From Gammaproteobacteria bacterium (GTDB lineage Bacteria > Pseudomonadota > Gammaproteobacteria > Steroidobacterales > GCA-2729495): a DNA stretch of 33,649 nt. Position numbers and translations under genes: made by a program. The stretch's first letter is position 1. Every line of letters starts with the position of its first letter. Shown here piece by piece: positions 8,606 through 21,336 of this stretch. The notes under the pieces are model-generated. The model searched no databases, had not been told where the DNA came from, and saw only the letters and a list, made by a program, of their open reading frames with translations. The stretch covers positions 1 to 33,649 of the forward strand of contig SHZI01000018.1 of assembly GCA_009692345.1 (NCBI GenBank), given 5' to 3'.

Positions 8606-8884
8606 GGACCGCGGTGTGCGGTTGTGGAGCCCGGGGTGGATATCCCTTGCACAGCGAGTGGGTAACTTGTAGATAACTATTGGCCGGTTAGCGGCACACA
8701 GGTTGTACACAGGTGCTACATTGTCTGTCCGGGGGTAACCCCACAGGCAAAAGTTGAAAAAAAGGCCGGTTTTTAAAGCTCCGGATGGGGTTTATCAACA
8801 GCCAGGGTGTAGGCTAATAATAACTACTATGTCTTTAAGCTAAAGACCAGTAATTACAGAGTCCGTACTGAATAGGATGCCGGG
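8606..8884. other. oriC: Candidate oriC in the dnaA-dnaN spacer
   Basis: A 279-base gene-free spacer between dnaA and dnaN. It holds three near-consensus DnaA boxes, each one or two bases from consensus: TGTAGATAA (8668-8676, reverse), TTGTACACA (8703-8711) and TTATCAACA (8792-8800). After the last box comes a GC-rich spacer, then TAATAATAA (8815-8823) within an AT-rich stretch to ~8870 that would suit unwinding. A 7-base inverted repeat, GTCTTTA-agc-TAAAGAC, spans 8831-8847. Gene orientation flips around dnaA, as expected at an origin. It also carries the dnaN 5' region. No box is a perfect match, so the call rests on combined evidence. Confidence 0.7.
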
Positions 8885-10006
8885 ATGAAGTTCACCACCT
8901 CACGCGCCACGCTTCTGAAGCCCGTTCAGGCTGTCATTGGAGTCGTCGAGCGCCGACAGACAATGCCGATTCTTGCCAACGTACTTTTTGTGGTGCGGGG
9001 CCAGGAGCTGGCTGTTACAGCGACCGACCTGGAGGTTGAGCTCGTGGCGCGGGTACCGCTGGATAAAGTGGATTCCGCGGGTGAAGTGACTGTGCCGGGA
9101 CGCAAGCTTCTGGATATCTGCAGGGCCTTGCCTGATGACGCCACTGTGCAGGTGCAACTCGACGGGGATCGCCTCGTGATCAAGTCCGGACGATCCCGGT
9201 TCGTGCTGGGCACCCTGCCTGCCGCCGAGTTCCCGGTGGTGGAGGAGGTTGAGGCTGCTCAAACCGTCTCCCTCGGCCAGCCGGATTTGCGCAAGCTGCT
9301 GGAGAAGACCCATTTCGCGATGGCGCAGCAGGATGTCCGGTACTACCTGAACGGCCTGCTGTTGGAGACGGGTGAGAAGTTGGTGCGGGCGGTAGCGACG
9401 GACGGCCATCGCCTGGCCCTGTGTGAATTGGCGATCGAAGCGCAGACGGGCAAGGCGAAGGGCAAGAAGCCGGAAGGTCACCAGGTCATCATCCCCCGCA
9501 AGGGCGTGCAGGAGTTGCAGCGCCTGCTGCTGGGGGATGGGGGGGTGGTACTGGCGATCAGCAGCAACCACGTTCGAGCCACGATCGGCGACATTCGCTT
9601 CACTTCGAAGCTTATTGACGGCCGTTTCCCCGATTATGAACGGGTCATCCCGAAGCCCCAGGGCAATGTCCTCCGGGCGGGCCGGGATGTCCTGCGCCAG
9701 GCGCTCCAGCGCGCGGCCATCCTCTCTAACGAGAAGTATCGGGGGGTTCGGCTCGAACTGGCAGACGCTACCCTCCGGGTGCAGGCAAACAACCCGGATC
9801 AGGAGGAGGCCCGGGACGAAATCGAAGTCGAGTACAAGGGTCAGCCCCTGGAAATCGGCTTTAACGTCAATTATCTGCTGGACGCCATCGCGGCCGTGGA
9901 TGGCGAACAGGTAGAGCTGGGCTTCGTCGACGCCAATAGCAGCTGCCTGATCAGCGGCGTCGGGTCGGTCCAGTCCCGGTACGTCGTGATGCCCATGCGG
10001 CTCTGA
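8885..10006 (+). CDS. dnaN: DnaN, DNA polymerase III beta sliding clamp
   Basis: Ring-shaped clamp that tethers DNA polymerase III and many repair proteins to DNA. The 373-residue length is typical. It opens MKFTTSRATLLKPVQAVIGV with the conserved ERRQTMPILANVLF segment, carries VRAVATDGHRLALCE in the middle domain, and ends YVVMPMRL, the family's conserved C-terminal binding-pocket tail. AGGA lies upstream of the ATG at 8885. One base separates its stop from the recF GTG, so the two are probably co-transcribed. Confidence 0.98.
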   Translation: MKFTTSRATLLKPVQAVIGVVERRQTMPILANVLFVVRGQELAVTATDLEVELVARVPLDKVDSAGEVTVPGRKLLDICRALPDDATVQVQLDGDRLVIKSGRSRFVLGTLPAAEFPVVEEVEAAQTVSLGQPDLRKLLEKTHFAMAQQDVRYYLNGLLLETGEKLVRAVATDGHRLALCELAIEAQTGKAKGKKPEGHQVIIPRKGVQELQRLLLGDGGVVLAISSNHVRATIGDIRFTSKLIDGRFPDYERVIPKPQGNVLRAGRDVLRQALQRAAILSNEKYRGVRLELADATLRVQANNPDQEEARDEIEVEYKGQPLEIGFNVNYLLDAIAAVDGEQVELGFVDANSSCLISGVGSVQSRYVVMPMRL

Positions 10007-10007
10007 G

Positions 10008-14260
<4,253 letters not shown>

Positions 14261-14261
<1 letters not shown>

Positions 14262-14893
14262 CAGGACTCCACCCGCTCGTCGATCAGTTGCCGTGCTGCT
14301 GCCGCCAGGTCGGGGAACACCTCGACAGCCGCACCTGCCTCCAGGCCCTGCTCCGTCTGCGCACCATTACCAGTCAGCACAAGAATTGCCCGGGCTCCAA
14401 CCTGCCAGGCCGCCTCAAGATCCCGGCGCGAGTCGCCAATGCAGGGTACGCCAGCAAGGGTGACGCCGAAGCGTGCTTCGACCTGCCGGAGCAAACCAGG
14501 CAGCGGTTTGCGGCAAGCGCAGCCGTCCTCCGGACGGTGGGGGCAGAAGAAAATTCCAGCCAGCTGGCCGCCGGCAGCTTCGAGTGTTTGGGTCATCCTG
14601 GTGTGGATCGCGGCCAGTGTGTCGGCGCTGAACAGGCCGCGACCCACGCCGGACTGGTTGCTCGCAACCACGACCGTGAATCCCGCACGGGTAAGCGCTG
14701 AGATGGCCTCGATGCTGCCAGGAACTGGCAGCCACTCATCGGGCGTACGGATGAAGTCCGGGGATTCCCGGTTGATCACGCCATCCCGATCCAGGATGAC
14801 CAGACGCGGCTGTGTGCCAGTGGCCACTGCTCGGGATGGGGCCCCGGCGATCTCAGCTGCTGGGCGTAGCCAGGCAGGACAGATCGGCAACAT
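14261..14893 (-). CDS. gmhB: GmhB, D-glycero-beta-D-manno-heptose 1,7-bisphosphate 7-phosphatase
   Basis: HAD-superfamily phosphatase in ADP-heptose synthesis for the lipopolysaccharide core. Evidence: nucleophile motif ILDRDGVIN (residues 33-41 from this start), SNQSGVGRGLF as motif II, the zinc-binding loop CPHRPEDGCACRKP, and IGDSRRDLEAA as the metal-binding motif IV. The ATG at 14893 lies inside the end of glyS and gives 210 residues. A GTG at 14827 would give 188, closer to the family length, so the start is uncertain; neither has a strong ribosome binding site. A broader histidinol-phosphatase-like role is possible but less likely with this zinc loop. Confidence 0.9.
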
Positions 14894-16967
14894 CCAGAAA
14901 CAGGCCCCGCAGCCGGCGAAGTTGCGCGAGCCGGTTGTTGCGCAACGCCGGCGCCGGGGCCATCACCAGCACCGCCGCAAAGAAACCATCCACGGGGCCC
15001 TTGAGAGCGGCCAGGTCCTGCAGCGCCTGGCGATAGTCCCGCTGGTCGACGTGCTGGCGATGGGTGCCGGCCACCTTCTCGATGGCGGCATGCAAGGCGC
15101 CCTCTTCGGCGAACTCAAACAACTCCTGATTAACCTGGTGATCGCCCTCAACTGCCGTCTTGAGGATGTTGGCGATGCGCTTGTTGGCTACGGCCAGACC
15201 CTCTGCTTCGGCGAGACCCAGGAATGCCCGGACGCCAAGCAGGCGCGCGTGGAAATCCACCGGGGATCCGGGGCGTCTCAGCCGGACCGCCTCAAAGACA
15301 TCTGCGGTGACAGTACCCGCCGGCAAGGCGGGCGCCAGGCCATCGAGATACCAGGCGCGCCCGCGCTCGACGATGAAGTCATATAACTCGCTGGCCAGGC
15401 TCTCCGGATCCTTCACGGTTACGGGCTGCAGGGCAATCGCCCGGGACAGGAGCTGCGGCAGATCCAGATCCACGCTGTCTTCCACCAGAATCCGCAACAG
15501 TCCCAGCGCCGCCCGGCGCAGTCCAAAAGGATCCTTGGTCCCGCTGGGCCTCTTGCCGAGAGCGAACACGCCCGCGAGGGAATCCGCCCGGTCCGCAATG
15601 GCGAGCGCCCGCCCCCCGGTTGTCGACGGCAGCCGATCGCCCGCGTGGCGCGGCAGGTACTGCTCTTCAATGGCGGTGGCGACCGGTGCGGCTTCGCCGT
15701 CGTGGATGGCATAGTGATAGCCCATGCGACCCTGAAGCTCCGGGAACTCACCCACCAGCGCGCTCAGCAGATCCGCCTTGGCCAGCAAGGCGGCGCGCTC
15801 CACCACGGCGACGTCCTGGCCGAGAGCACCGGCGACTGCGCTGCCGAGCTTCGCCACCCGACGGGACCGGTCCGCCAGACTCCCGAGACCATGCTGGAAG
15901 ACGACGGTGTCTAGCCGTTCTGCCCGGGCTGCCAGGGATATCTTGCGGTCCTGATCCCAGAAGAAAGCGGCATCAGCCAGCCGGGGCAACACGACCCGCT
16001 CATTACCCTGACGCACCTGGTCCGGATCCCGGCTCTCGATATTGGCCAGGGTGACAAACGCGGGCAACAGCTTCCCCGCCCCGTCTCTGAGCGGAAAGTA
16101 GCGCTGATGGCCCTGCAGCGTCGCGACCAGAACCTCGACCGGCAGCCGCAGAAACTGCGGGTCGAAACGTCCCGTGATGGCCACCGGCCACTCCACGAGC
16201 CCGGTAACCTCGTCCAGTAAAGCATCGCTGTAGAGCGCCTGGCCGCCGGCTGCCCGTGCAGCCGTGTCAGCCAGCTCCCGGACCCGCGCCCGGCGCAGGG
16301 CAAACTCGGGGATGACCTTGCCGCGCTCCCGGAGTAATGCCGGATAGTCCGCCGGCTCACCAATAGTCAGATCCTCGGGCGCATGGAAGCGATGGCCCCG
16401 GGTCTTGCGCTGGGGAGTGATGCCGAACAGAGGAGTGGTGAGTAGCGCATCGCCCAGCAACAGCACGACCCAATGCACGGGTCGCACAAACTCGGCATCG
16501 CCGCTGCCCCAGCGCATGCGACGCGGGATGGGCAGGGCAGCCAGGGCGGCCTGCACGATGCCCGGCAGCAGTTCCGCTGCCGGCCGTCCCGGCAACTCTC
16601 CGCTGTGAAACAACCAGGCACCCTTCGGAGTTTCGGTGCGCCCGAGGTCTTCCATCCGGACGCCGCACCCTTCGGCAAAAGCCAGAGCGGCGCGCGTCGG
16701 TTTGCCATCCGCGCCAAACGCCACAGTCACCGGCGGGCCGCGTTTCTCAATCTTCTGCAGGGGCTGCTCAAGCTCGAGGCCGCTGACCAGAATCGCCAGT
16801 CGGCGCGGCGTCGCGTAGGAGTTCAGCCGGGTAAAGCCAAGGCCAGCCCCTTGCAGGCCGGCGAGGACCTGCGCCGCGAAGGCCCGCTCCAGGTCGGACA
16901 ACGACTTGGGCGGCAGCTCTTCTGTGCCAATCTCGACGAGAAAATCCGCTGTCGCTGTCGCTGGCAT
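14853..16967 (-). CDS. glyS: Glycyl-tRNA synthetase beta subunit
   Basis: Beta subunit of the bacterial (alpha-beta)2 glycyl-tRNA synthetase, providing tRNA binding. The N-terminus MPATATADFLVEIGTEELPP carries the family signature. Other blocks are YFPLRDGAGKLLPAFVTLAN and the FGLRRAALGLLRI segment, and the C-terminal part matches the anticodon-binding-like domain. From the ATG at 16967 it has 704 residues (E. coli about 689). A TTG at 16994 that overlaps the glyQ stop is also in frame, but the ATG fits the family better. It is immediately downstream of glyQ and presumably co-transcribed. Confidence 0.97.
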   Translation of the reverse strand: MPATATADFLVEIGTEELPPKSLSDLERAFAAQVLAGLQGAGLGFTRLNSYATPRRLAILVSGLELEQPLQKIEKRGPPVTVAFGADGKPTRAALAFAEGCGVRMEDLGRTETPKGAWLFHSGELPGRPAAELLPGIVQAALAALPIPRRMRWGSGDAEFVRPVHWVVLLLGDALLTTPLFGITPQRKTRGHRFHAPEDLTIGEPADYPALLRERGKVIPEFALRRARVRELADTAARAAGGQALYSDALLDEVTGLVEWPVAITGRFDPQFLRLPVEVLVATLQGHQRYFPLRDGAGKLLPAFVTLANIESRDPDQVRQGNERVVLPRLADAAFFWDQDRKISLAARAERLDTVVFQHGLGSLADRSRRVAKLGSAVAGALGQDVAVVERAALLAKADLLSALVGEFPELQGRMGYHYAIHDGEAAPVATAIEEQYLPRHAGDRLPSTTGGRALAIADRADSLAGVFALGKRPSGTKDPFGLRRAALGLLRILVEDSVDLDLPQLLSRAIALQPVTVKDPESLASELYDFIVERGRAWYLDGLAPALPAGTVTADVFEAVRLRRPGSPVDFHARLLGVRAFLGLAEAEGLAVANKRIANILKTAVEGDHQVNQELFEFAEEGALHAAIEKVAGTHRQHVDQRDYRQALQDLAALKGPVDGFFAAVLVMAPAPALRNNRLAQLRRLRGLFLDVADLSCLATPSS

Positions 16968-16990
16968 GGTGTTGGTCTGCCGTCTGAGGC

Positions 16991-17932
16991 TCAAAGCGCC
17001 GTGGGAGCGGCGGCTGGAACCCCGGCCTGCGCCCGGGCCAGAAGGGGGAAGCCCAGTGCGGCGCGGCTGTCCTGATAGGCCTGGGCCACTGACCGGGCCA
17101 TCTCCCGCACGCGGAGGATATAGCGCTGGCGCTCACTGACAGAAATCGCCCGCCGCGCATCCAGCAGATTGAAGGTGTGGGAGGCTTCCAGAACCTGCTC
17201 ATAGGCGGGCAGCGTGAGCCCGGCCTCAATTAGTGAACGACAGGCCCGCTCTGCAGCATCGAAGCGCGGCACGAGCACCGCGGTATCCGCCGCCTCGAAG
17301 TTGTAGCGGGACATCTCGACTTCGTTCTGGTGAAACACGTCCCCATAGGTCACGCGGCCCCGCGGGCCGTCCGCCCAGGTCAGATCGTAGACGCTTGCCA
17401 CGCCCTGCAGATACATCGCGATCCGTTCCAGGCCGTAGGTGATCTCCCCGGTGACCGGCCGGCAATCCAGGCCACCGACCTGCTGGAAGTACGTGAACTG
17501 TGTGACCTCCATGCCGTTCAGCCAGACCTCCCAGCCGAGACCCCAGGCACCCAGGGTGGGGGACTCCCAGTTGTCCTCGACGAAGCGCAGGTCGTGGACG
17601 AGCGGGTCGATGTCCAGAGCCCGCAGGGAGTCCAGATACAGCTGCTGGATCTCCAGCGGTGATGGTTTGATGACCACCTGAAACTGGTAGTAGTGCTGGA
17701 GCCGGTTGGGATTCTCGCCGTAGCGCCCGTCCGTCGGGCGCCGGCTCGGCTGGACGTACGCGGCACTCCAGGGTTCCGGCCCGACAGCGCGCAGAAAGGT
17801 CGCCGGGTGAAAGGTGCCCGCGCCGACGGGCATGTCGTAGGGCTGCAGGATCACGCAGCCCTGGTCGGCCCAGAAGCGCTGTAACGCCAGGATCAGGTCC
17901 TGAAACGTCCGGGGGCGTCGCGACTGAGTCAA
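16991..17932 (-). CDS. glyQ: Glycyl-tRNA synthetase alpha subunit
   Basis: Catalytic subunit that activates glycine and pairs with GlyS. The 313-residue protein is strongly conserved: [18 protein letters not shown], the [20 protein letters not shown] motif, [13 protein letters not shown], and [15 protein letters not shown]. The start is a TTG at 17932, because no ATG or GTG lies in frame upstream and the conserved RTFQ segment begins seven residues later. It has no obvious Shine-Dalgarno. It is the first gene of the leftward glyQ-glyS-gmhB-plsC group and diverges from glnA across a 306-base spacer. Confidence 0.97.
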   Translation of the reverse strand: MTQSRRPRTFQDLILALQRFWADQGCVILQPYDMPVGAGTFHPATFLRAVGPEPWSAAYVQPSRRPTDGRYGENPNRLQHYYQFQVVIKPSPLEIQQLYLDSLRALDIDPLVHDLRFVEDNWESPTLGAWGLGWEVWLNGMEVTQFTYFQQVGGLDCRPVTGEITYGLERIAMYLQGVASVYDLTWADGPRGRVTYGDVFHQNEVEMSRYNFEAADTAVLVPRFDAAERACRSLIEAGLTLPAYEQVLEASHTFNLLDARRAISVSERQRYILRVREMARSVAQAYQDSRAALGFPLLARAQAGVPAAAPTAL

Positions 17933-18056
17933 GCGGAAAGTCCGAGGGCGGAGGGCGCGGCAGTATAGCCTCGATCCCCCGCACCGTAAGCGGCGAGGCC
18001 CCTTGCAGCCGAGTCGGCGCCCACCTGCCCCAAATCAATGCAGGCCCGGAAAAGAT
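17933..18056. other. Spacer between glyQ and the glnA control region
   Basis: The glyQ-proximal half of the glyQ-glnA divergent spacer. It is GC-rich and must hold the glyQ 5' signals, but I see no convincing -35/-10 pair for the minus strand. No RNA gene or small coding frame is apparent. Confidence 0.35.
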
Positions 18057-18073
18057 TGCACTTTATTAGTGCA
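18057..18073. promoter_or_regulatory. NtrC-binding site upstream of glnA
   Basis: TGCACTTTATTAGTGCA is a perfect inverted repeat (TGCACT, five bases, AGTGCA) and closely matches the NtrC enhancer consensus TGCAC(C)-N5-(G)GTGCA. Its centre is about 98 bases upstream of the start predicted from the sigma-54 promoter, a typical enhancer distance. I found no second clear site. Confidence 0.85.
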
Positions 18074-18135
18074 GTTGGCCGCTGCCCAAGAGATACTTTC
18101 ATTGCATTAACAGGGGCTTGGCTGCCGCTCGCTTT

Positions 18136-18151
18136 TGGCACGGCCGTTGCA
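18136..18151 (+). promoter_or_regulatory. Sigma-54 (RpoN) promoter of glnA
   Basis: TGGCACG-gccg-TTGCA matches the -24/-12 consensus at every conserved base. Transcription is expected around 18162, giving a leader of about 75 bases. With the NtrC site upstream, this places glnA under nitrogen control. Confidence 0.93.
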
Positions 18152-18238
18152 ATAGGATAGCGCGCTGCTGCCGATCCCCGCCATCAACAAGAAGAATCCG
18201 GCAGCCCACCCGTAGAGCCGCTACTGCAAGGAGCCCAC

Positions 18239-19651
18239 ATGACCACGCCTGCCAATGCGCTGAATCTCCTGAAGGAGAAAGAGGCCAAGTTCGTCGACCT
18301 GCGTTTCACCGATACCCGCGGCAAAGAGCAGCATCTGACGATCCCGGCCCACACAGTCGATGCCAGCTTCTTCGAAGACGGCAAGATGTTTGACGGCTCC
18401 TCGATTTCGGGCTGGAAGGGCATCCAGGAATCCGACATGGTGCTGATGCCCGATGCGTCAACCCTGGTTGTCGATCCTTTTATGGAAGACACCACCGTGA
18501 CGGTCCGTTGCGACGTCTACGAACCCTCCACGATGCAGGGCTACTCCCGCTGCCCGCGCATGACGGCGAAGCGCGCCGAGGCTTACCTCAAGTCCACCGG
18601 CATCGCCGACCAGGCCTTTTTCGGCCCCGAGAACGAGTTCTTCGTTTTTGACGACGTGCGCTACGGCTCCGACATGCACGGCTCGTTCTACCGGATTGAT
18701 TCCGAAGAGGGCGCATGGAATTCCGGCAAGAAGCTGGAGAACGGCAATACCGGCCACCGGCCCGGCATCAAGGGCGGCTACTTCCCTGTGCCCCCGGTGG
18801 ATTCCCTGCAGGATATCCGCTCCCAGATGTGCCTGACCCTCGAAGAGATGGGACTGGGTGTGGAAGTGCACCATCACGAAGTGGCGACGGCGGGCCAGTG
18901 CGAAATTGGCGTGAAGTTCGGCAGCCTGGTACAGAAGGGCGACGAAGTTCAGATCCTGAAATACGTCGTGCAGAACGTGGCCCATGCCTATGGCAAGACG
19001 GCCACTTTCATGCCCAAGCCTCTCGTGGGCGACAACGGCAGCGGCATGCACGTGCACCAGTCCCTGGCGAAGGGCGGCAAGAACCTCTTCACCGGCGATC
19101 TGTACGGTGGCCTGTCCCAGACGGCCCTGTACTACATCGGCGGCATCATGAAGCACGCCAAGGCCATCAACGCACTGACCAACCCCAGCACCAACAGCTA
19201 CAAGCGCCTGGTCCCCGGCTTCGAGGCCCCTGTGATGCTGGCTTACTCTGCCCGCAATCGGTCCGCCTCGATCCGTATTCCCTTCATTTCCAATCCGAAG
19301 GGCCGGCGCATCGAAGTCCGTTTCCCGGATAACACGGCAAATCCTTACTTCGCCTTCGCGGGCATGATGATGGCAGGTCTGGACGGCATTCTGAACAAGA
19401 TCAACCCCGGCGACCCGATGGACAAGGATCTCTACGATCTGGAACCGGAAGAGGATGCGAAGATCCAGAAGGTCTGCTTCTCACTGGAGCAGGCCCTCGA
19501 AGCGCTCGACAAGGATCGGGATTTCCTCAAGGCCGGCAACGTGTTCAGCGACGACCTGATCGATGCCTACATCGGCCTCCGGACGGCAGAGCTGACCAGG
19601 GTTCGCATGGCCACGCACCCGCTTGAGTTCGAGCTGTATTACAGCCTGTGA
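18239..19651 (+). CDS. glnA: Glutamine synthetase type I
   Basis: Makes glutamine from glutamate, ammonia and ATP. The 470-residue protein is GSI-beta length. It has the beta-grasp segment [29 protein letters not shown], the [11 protein letters not shown] metal site, the ATP-site stretch [18 protein letters not shown], and [26 protein letters not shown] places tyrosine 399 as the expected adenylylation site, so GlnE control is likely. An ideal AAGGAG (18228-18233) lies five bases before the ATG. Expression is predicted from the sigma-54 promoter and NtrC site upstream. A strong hairpin follows the stop. Confidence 0.99.
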   Translation: MTTPANALNLLKEKEAKFVDLRFTDTRGKEQHLTIPAHTVDASFFEDGKMFDGSSISGWKGIQESDMVLMPDASTLVVDPFMEDTTVTVRCDVYEPSTMQGYSRCPRMTAKRAEAYLKSTGIADQAFFGPENEFFVFDDVRYGSDMHGSFYRIDSEEGAWNSGKKLENGNTGHRPGIKGGYFPVPPVDSLQDIRSQMCLTLEEMGLGVEVHHHEVATAGQCEIGVKFGSLVQKGDEVQILKYVVQNVAHAYGKTATFMPKPLVGDNGSGMHVHQSLAKGGKNLFTGDLYGGLSQTALYYIGGIMKHAKAINALTNPSTNSYKRLVPGFEAPVMLAYSARNRSASIRIPFISNPKGRRIEVRFPDNTANPYFAFAGMMMAGLDGILNKINPGDPMDKDLYDLEPEEDAKIQKVCFSLEQALEALDKDRDFLKAGNVFSDDLIDAYIGLRTAELTRVRMATHPLEFELYYSL

Positions 19652-19666
19652 CATAACAGCAGTCGA

Positions 19667-19699
19667 CAGCGCCCGGCCCGGACTGCGGGCCGGGCGCTG
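19667..19699 (+). terminator. Hairpin after glnA
   Basis: A 14-base-pair perfect stem (CAGCGCCCGGCCCG with its complement) and a five-base loop begin 15 bases after the glnA stop. No uridine run follows, so it may only attenuate transcription into the DUF4124-ntrBC genes or protect the glnA message. Confidence 0.7.
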
Positions 19700-19732
19700 G
19701 TTGCCTTCAGTCCGGGGAGGTATGCTCCGGAA

Positions 19733-20257
19733 ATGCATGCTCTATTCGCCTTTCTCGCCCTGGCTTTGGGTAGTGCCAACGTCTATCGCTGGGTTGACGC
19801 CGATGGACAGGCGCACTACACGGATCGTCCTCAGCCGGGTGCAGAGCAGATCACCATCACCGTCAGCCCGCCCGCGAGCAGTCCGGCTAATGGTGCCACT
19901 CCGGACGCCGGCACCCAGGCGACGGACAACGCAAAACCAGCGCCCGTCCTTCGTTATGAATCTCTGACGATCACGAGCCCTGCAGGGGATCAGGTACTTT
20001 GGAATATCGAGGGCCAGGTGGAGGTCGCGGCGGCAGTGACGCCAGAGCTGCAGCCGGGCCACGTCCTGCGGTTCTACCTGGATGGGCGGATGGCGTTGGC
20101 CGAACCGGCAGCCAGCCGGACGCTATTCTCGGAGGTCTTCCGCGGCGAACACTCGCTGCGGGTGGAAGTAGCGGACGAAGCGGGCAGGACCCTGGTCTCG
20201 AGCCCGACGAGCCAGTTCTTCGTCCGTCAGACAGCGGTCCCCAGGGCGAGCCCCTAG
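19733..20257 (+). CDS. DUF4124 domain-containing secreted or periplasmic protein
   Basis: Function unknown. The 174-residue product has a short N-terminal signal-like hydrophobic stretch (MHALFAFLALALGSA) followed by VYRWVDADGQAHYTDRP, the core of DUF4124, a small envelope domain. A proline/alanine/threonine-rich linker leads to a C-terminal beta-rich region (residues ~75-165) that may be an Ig-like fold. GGGGAGG lies about 13 bases before the ATG. Genes of this type frequently sit between glnA and ntrB in Gammaproteobacteria, but a role in nitrogen control is not shown. Its TAG stop lies where ntrB should start. Confidence 0.85.
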   Translation: MHALFAFLALALGSANVYRWVDADGQAHYTDRPQPGAEQITITVSPPASSPANGATPDAGTQATDNAKPAPVLRYESLTITSPAGDQVLWNIEGQVEVAAAVTPELQPGHVLRFYLDGRMALAEPAASRTLFSEVFRGEHSLRVEVADEAGRTLVSSPTSQFFVRQTAVPRASP

Positions 20258-20280
20258 CCACCGCTGCCGGCGGCGCCCCG

Positions 20281-21336
20281 CTGGCGGCCGACATCCTTGG
20301 CAGCCTTGCAGCCGCAATTCTTATTGTCGAACCCGACGGTACGCTCGTATACCTGAACGCCGGTGCTGAAGATCTGCTGGGCGTGAGTGCCCGGGCCAGC
20401 CTGGGCCGGACCCTGCACACGGTGGTGCCCAGCCTCCGCAGCGTCGAGGATCTGCTCCACCGGGCAGCAGCCGAAGGCGAAACCTTCGGGCAGCTCGTCA
20501 GCATTACGGCGGCCCACAAGAGCGAGGCCGAGATCGAGGTAGCCTGCTACCTGTCGCCCTTGCGTGGCAACGTACGCCGGGTGGTCATTGAGCTTGCCGA
20601 TGCTACCCAGTGGCGCCAGATCGACCGGGAACATGCGCTCATCAGTCAGCGCGACGCGAGCCGGCGGATGATCCTGCAGCTGGCCCACGAGATCCGGAAC
20701 CCCCTGGGGGGCCTCCGGGGCGCTGCGCAACTGCTGGAGCGGGAATTACCCACCCCCGAGTTGCGGGAGTTCACCCGGATCATCATTGGTGAAGCGGATC
20801 GGCTGGCCGCCCTGACGGACAGCCTGCTTGGGCCCGTCCGCCGCCCCAAGCGCCAGGACGTCAACGTCCACGAAGTGCTGGAGCGGGTCGTGACGCTGAT
20901 CGCCAGCGAGCGCCAGACAGCCCTTCACCTGTTCCGCGACTACGATCCGAGCCTGCCAACCTTGTCTGCGGACCCCGATCAACTCAGCCAGGCGCTACTG
21001 AATATCGCCCGCAATGCCCTCCAGTCCATTGGTCCGGAGGGCGAGGTCCTGTTTCGCACCCGGGCGCTGACCAATTTCCCGATCGGTGCTGTGCGCCACA
21101 AGCTCGTCCTCAGTATCGAGGTTGAAGACGATGGCCCCGGCGTCCCGGCGGAGCTCGCCGAATCGATCTTCTACCCGCTGGTGACCGGCCGGTCCGACGG
21201 CACCGGACTTGGTCTGGCGATCTCCCAGGACCTGGTCAGCCGTCATGGTGGTCTGATCGAGTATCAGTCCCGGCCCGGCAAGACCACCTTCATGGTCCGC
21301 CTGCCTGTCGGCGCCTCTGCGCCGGAGGCCGTATGA
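20281..21336 (+). CDS. ntrB: NtrB (GlnL), nitrogen-regulation sensor kinase; start codon uncertain
   Basis: Cytosolic histidine kinase/phosphatase that controls NtrC in response to PII. In order: a PAS domain (ILGSLAAAILIVEPDGTLVYLN), the H-box LAHEIRNPLGGLRGAAQLLE with the phosphorylated histidine, an N-box (LLNIARNALQSI), G1 DDGPGVP and G2 GTGLGLAIS. No ATG, GTG or TTG lies in frame between 20000 and the PAS domain. The only upstream candidate, a TTG at 19999, would overlap the DUF4124 gene by 260 bases. I place the start provisionally at a CTG (20281); by alignment with E. coli NtrB the start could equally be the CTA overlapping the DUF4124 stop. The stop overlaps the ntrC ATG (ATGA). Confidence 0.9.
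   Translation: MAADILGSLAAAILIVEPDGTLVYLNAGAEDLLGVSARASLGRTLHTVVPSLRSVEDLLHRAAAEGETFGQLVSITAAHKSEAEIEVACYLSPLRGNVRRVVIELADATQWRQIDREHALISQRDASRRMILQLAHEIRNPLGGLRGAAQLLERELPTPELREFTRIIIGEADRLAALTDSLLGPVRRPKRQDVNVHEVLERVVTLIASERQTALHLFRDYDPSLPTLSADPDQLSQALLNIARNALQSIGPEGEVLFRTRALTNFPIGAVRHKLVLSIEVEDDGPGVPAELAESIFYPLVTGRSDGTGLGLAISQDLVSRHGGLIEYQSRPGKTTFMVRLPVGASAPEAV

Noticed and set aside
19999-20280. N-terminal extension of NtrB from a TTG at 19999
   Set aside because: It would overlap the DUF4124 gene by 260 bases, and its glycine/arginine/proline-rich sequence is unlike NtrB.
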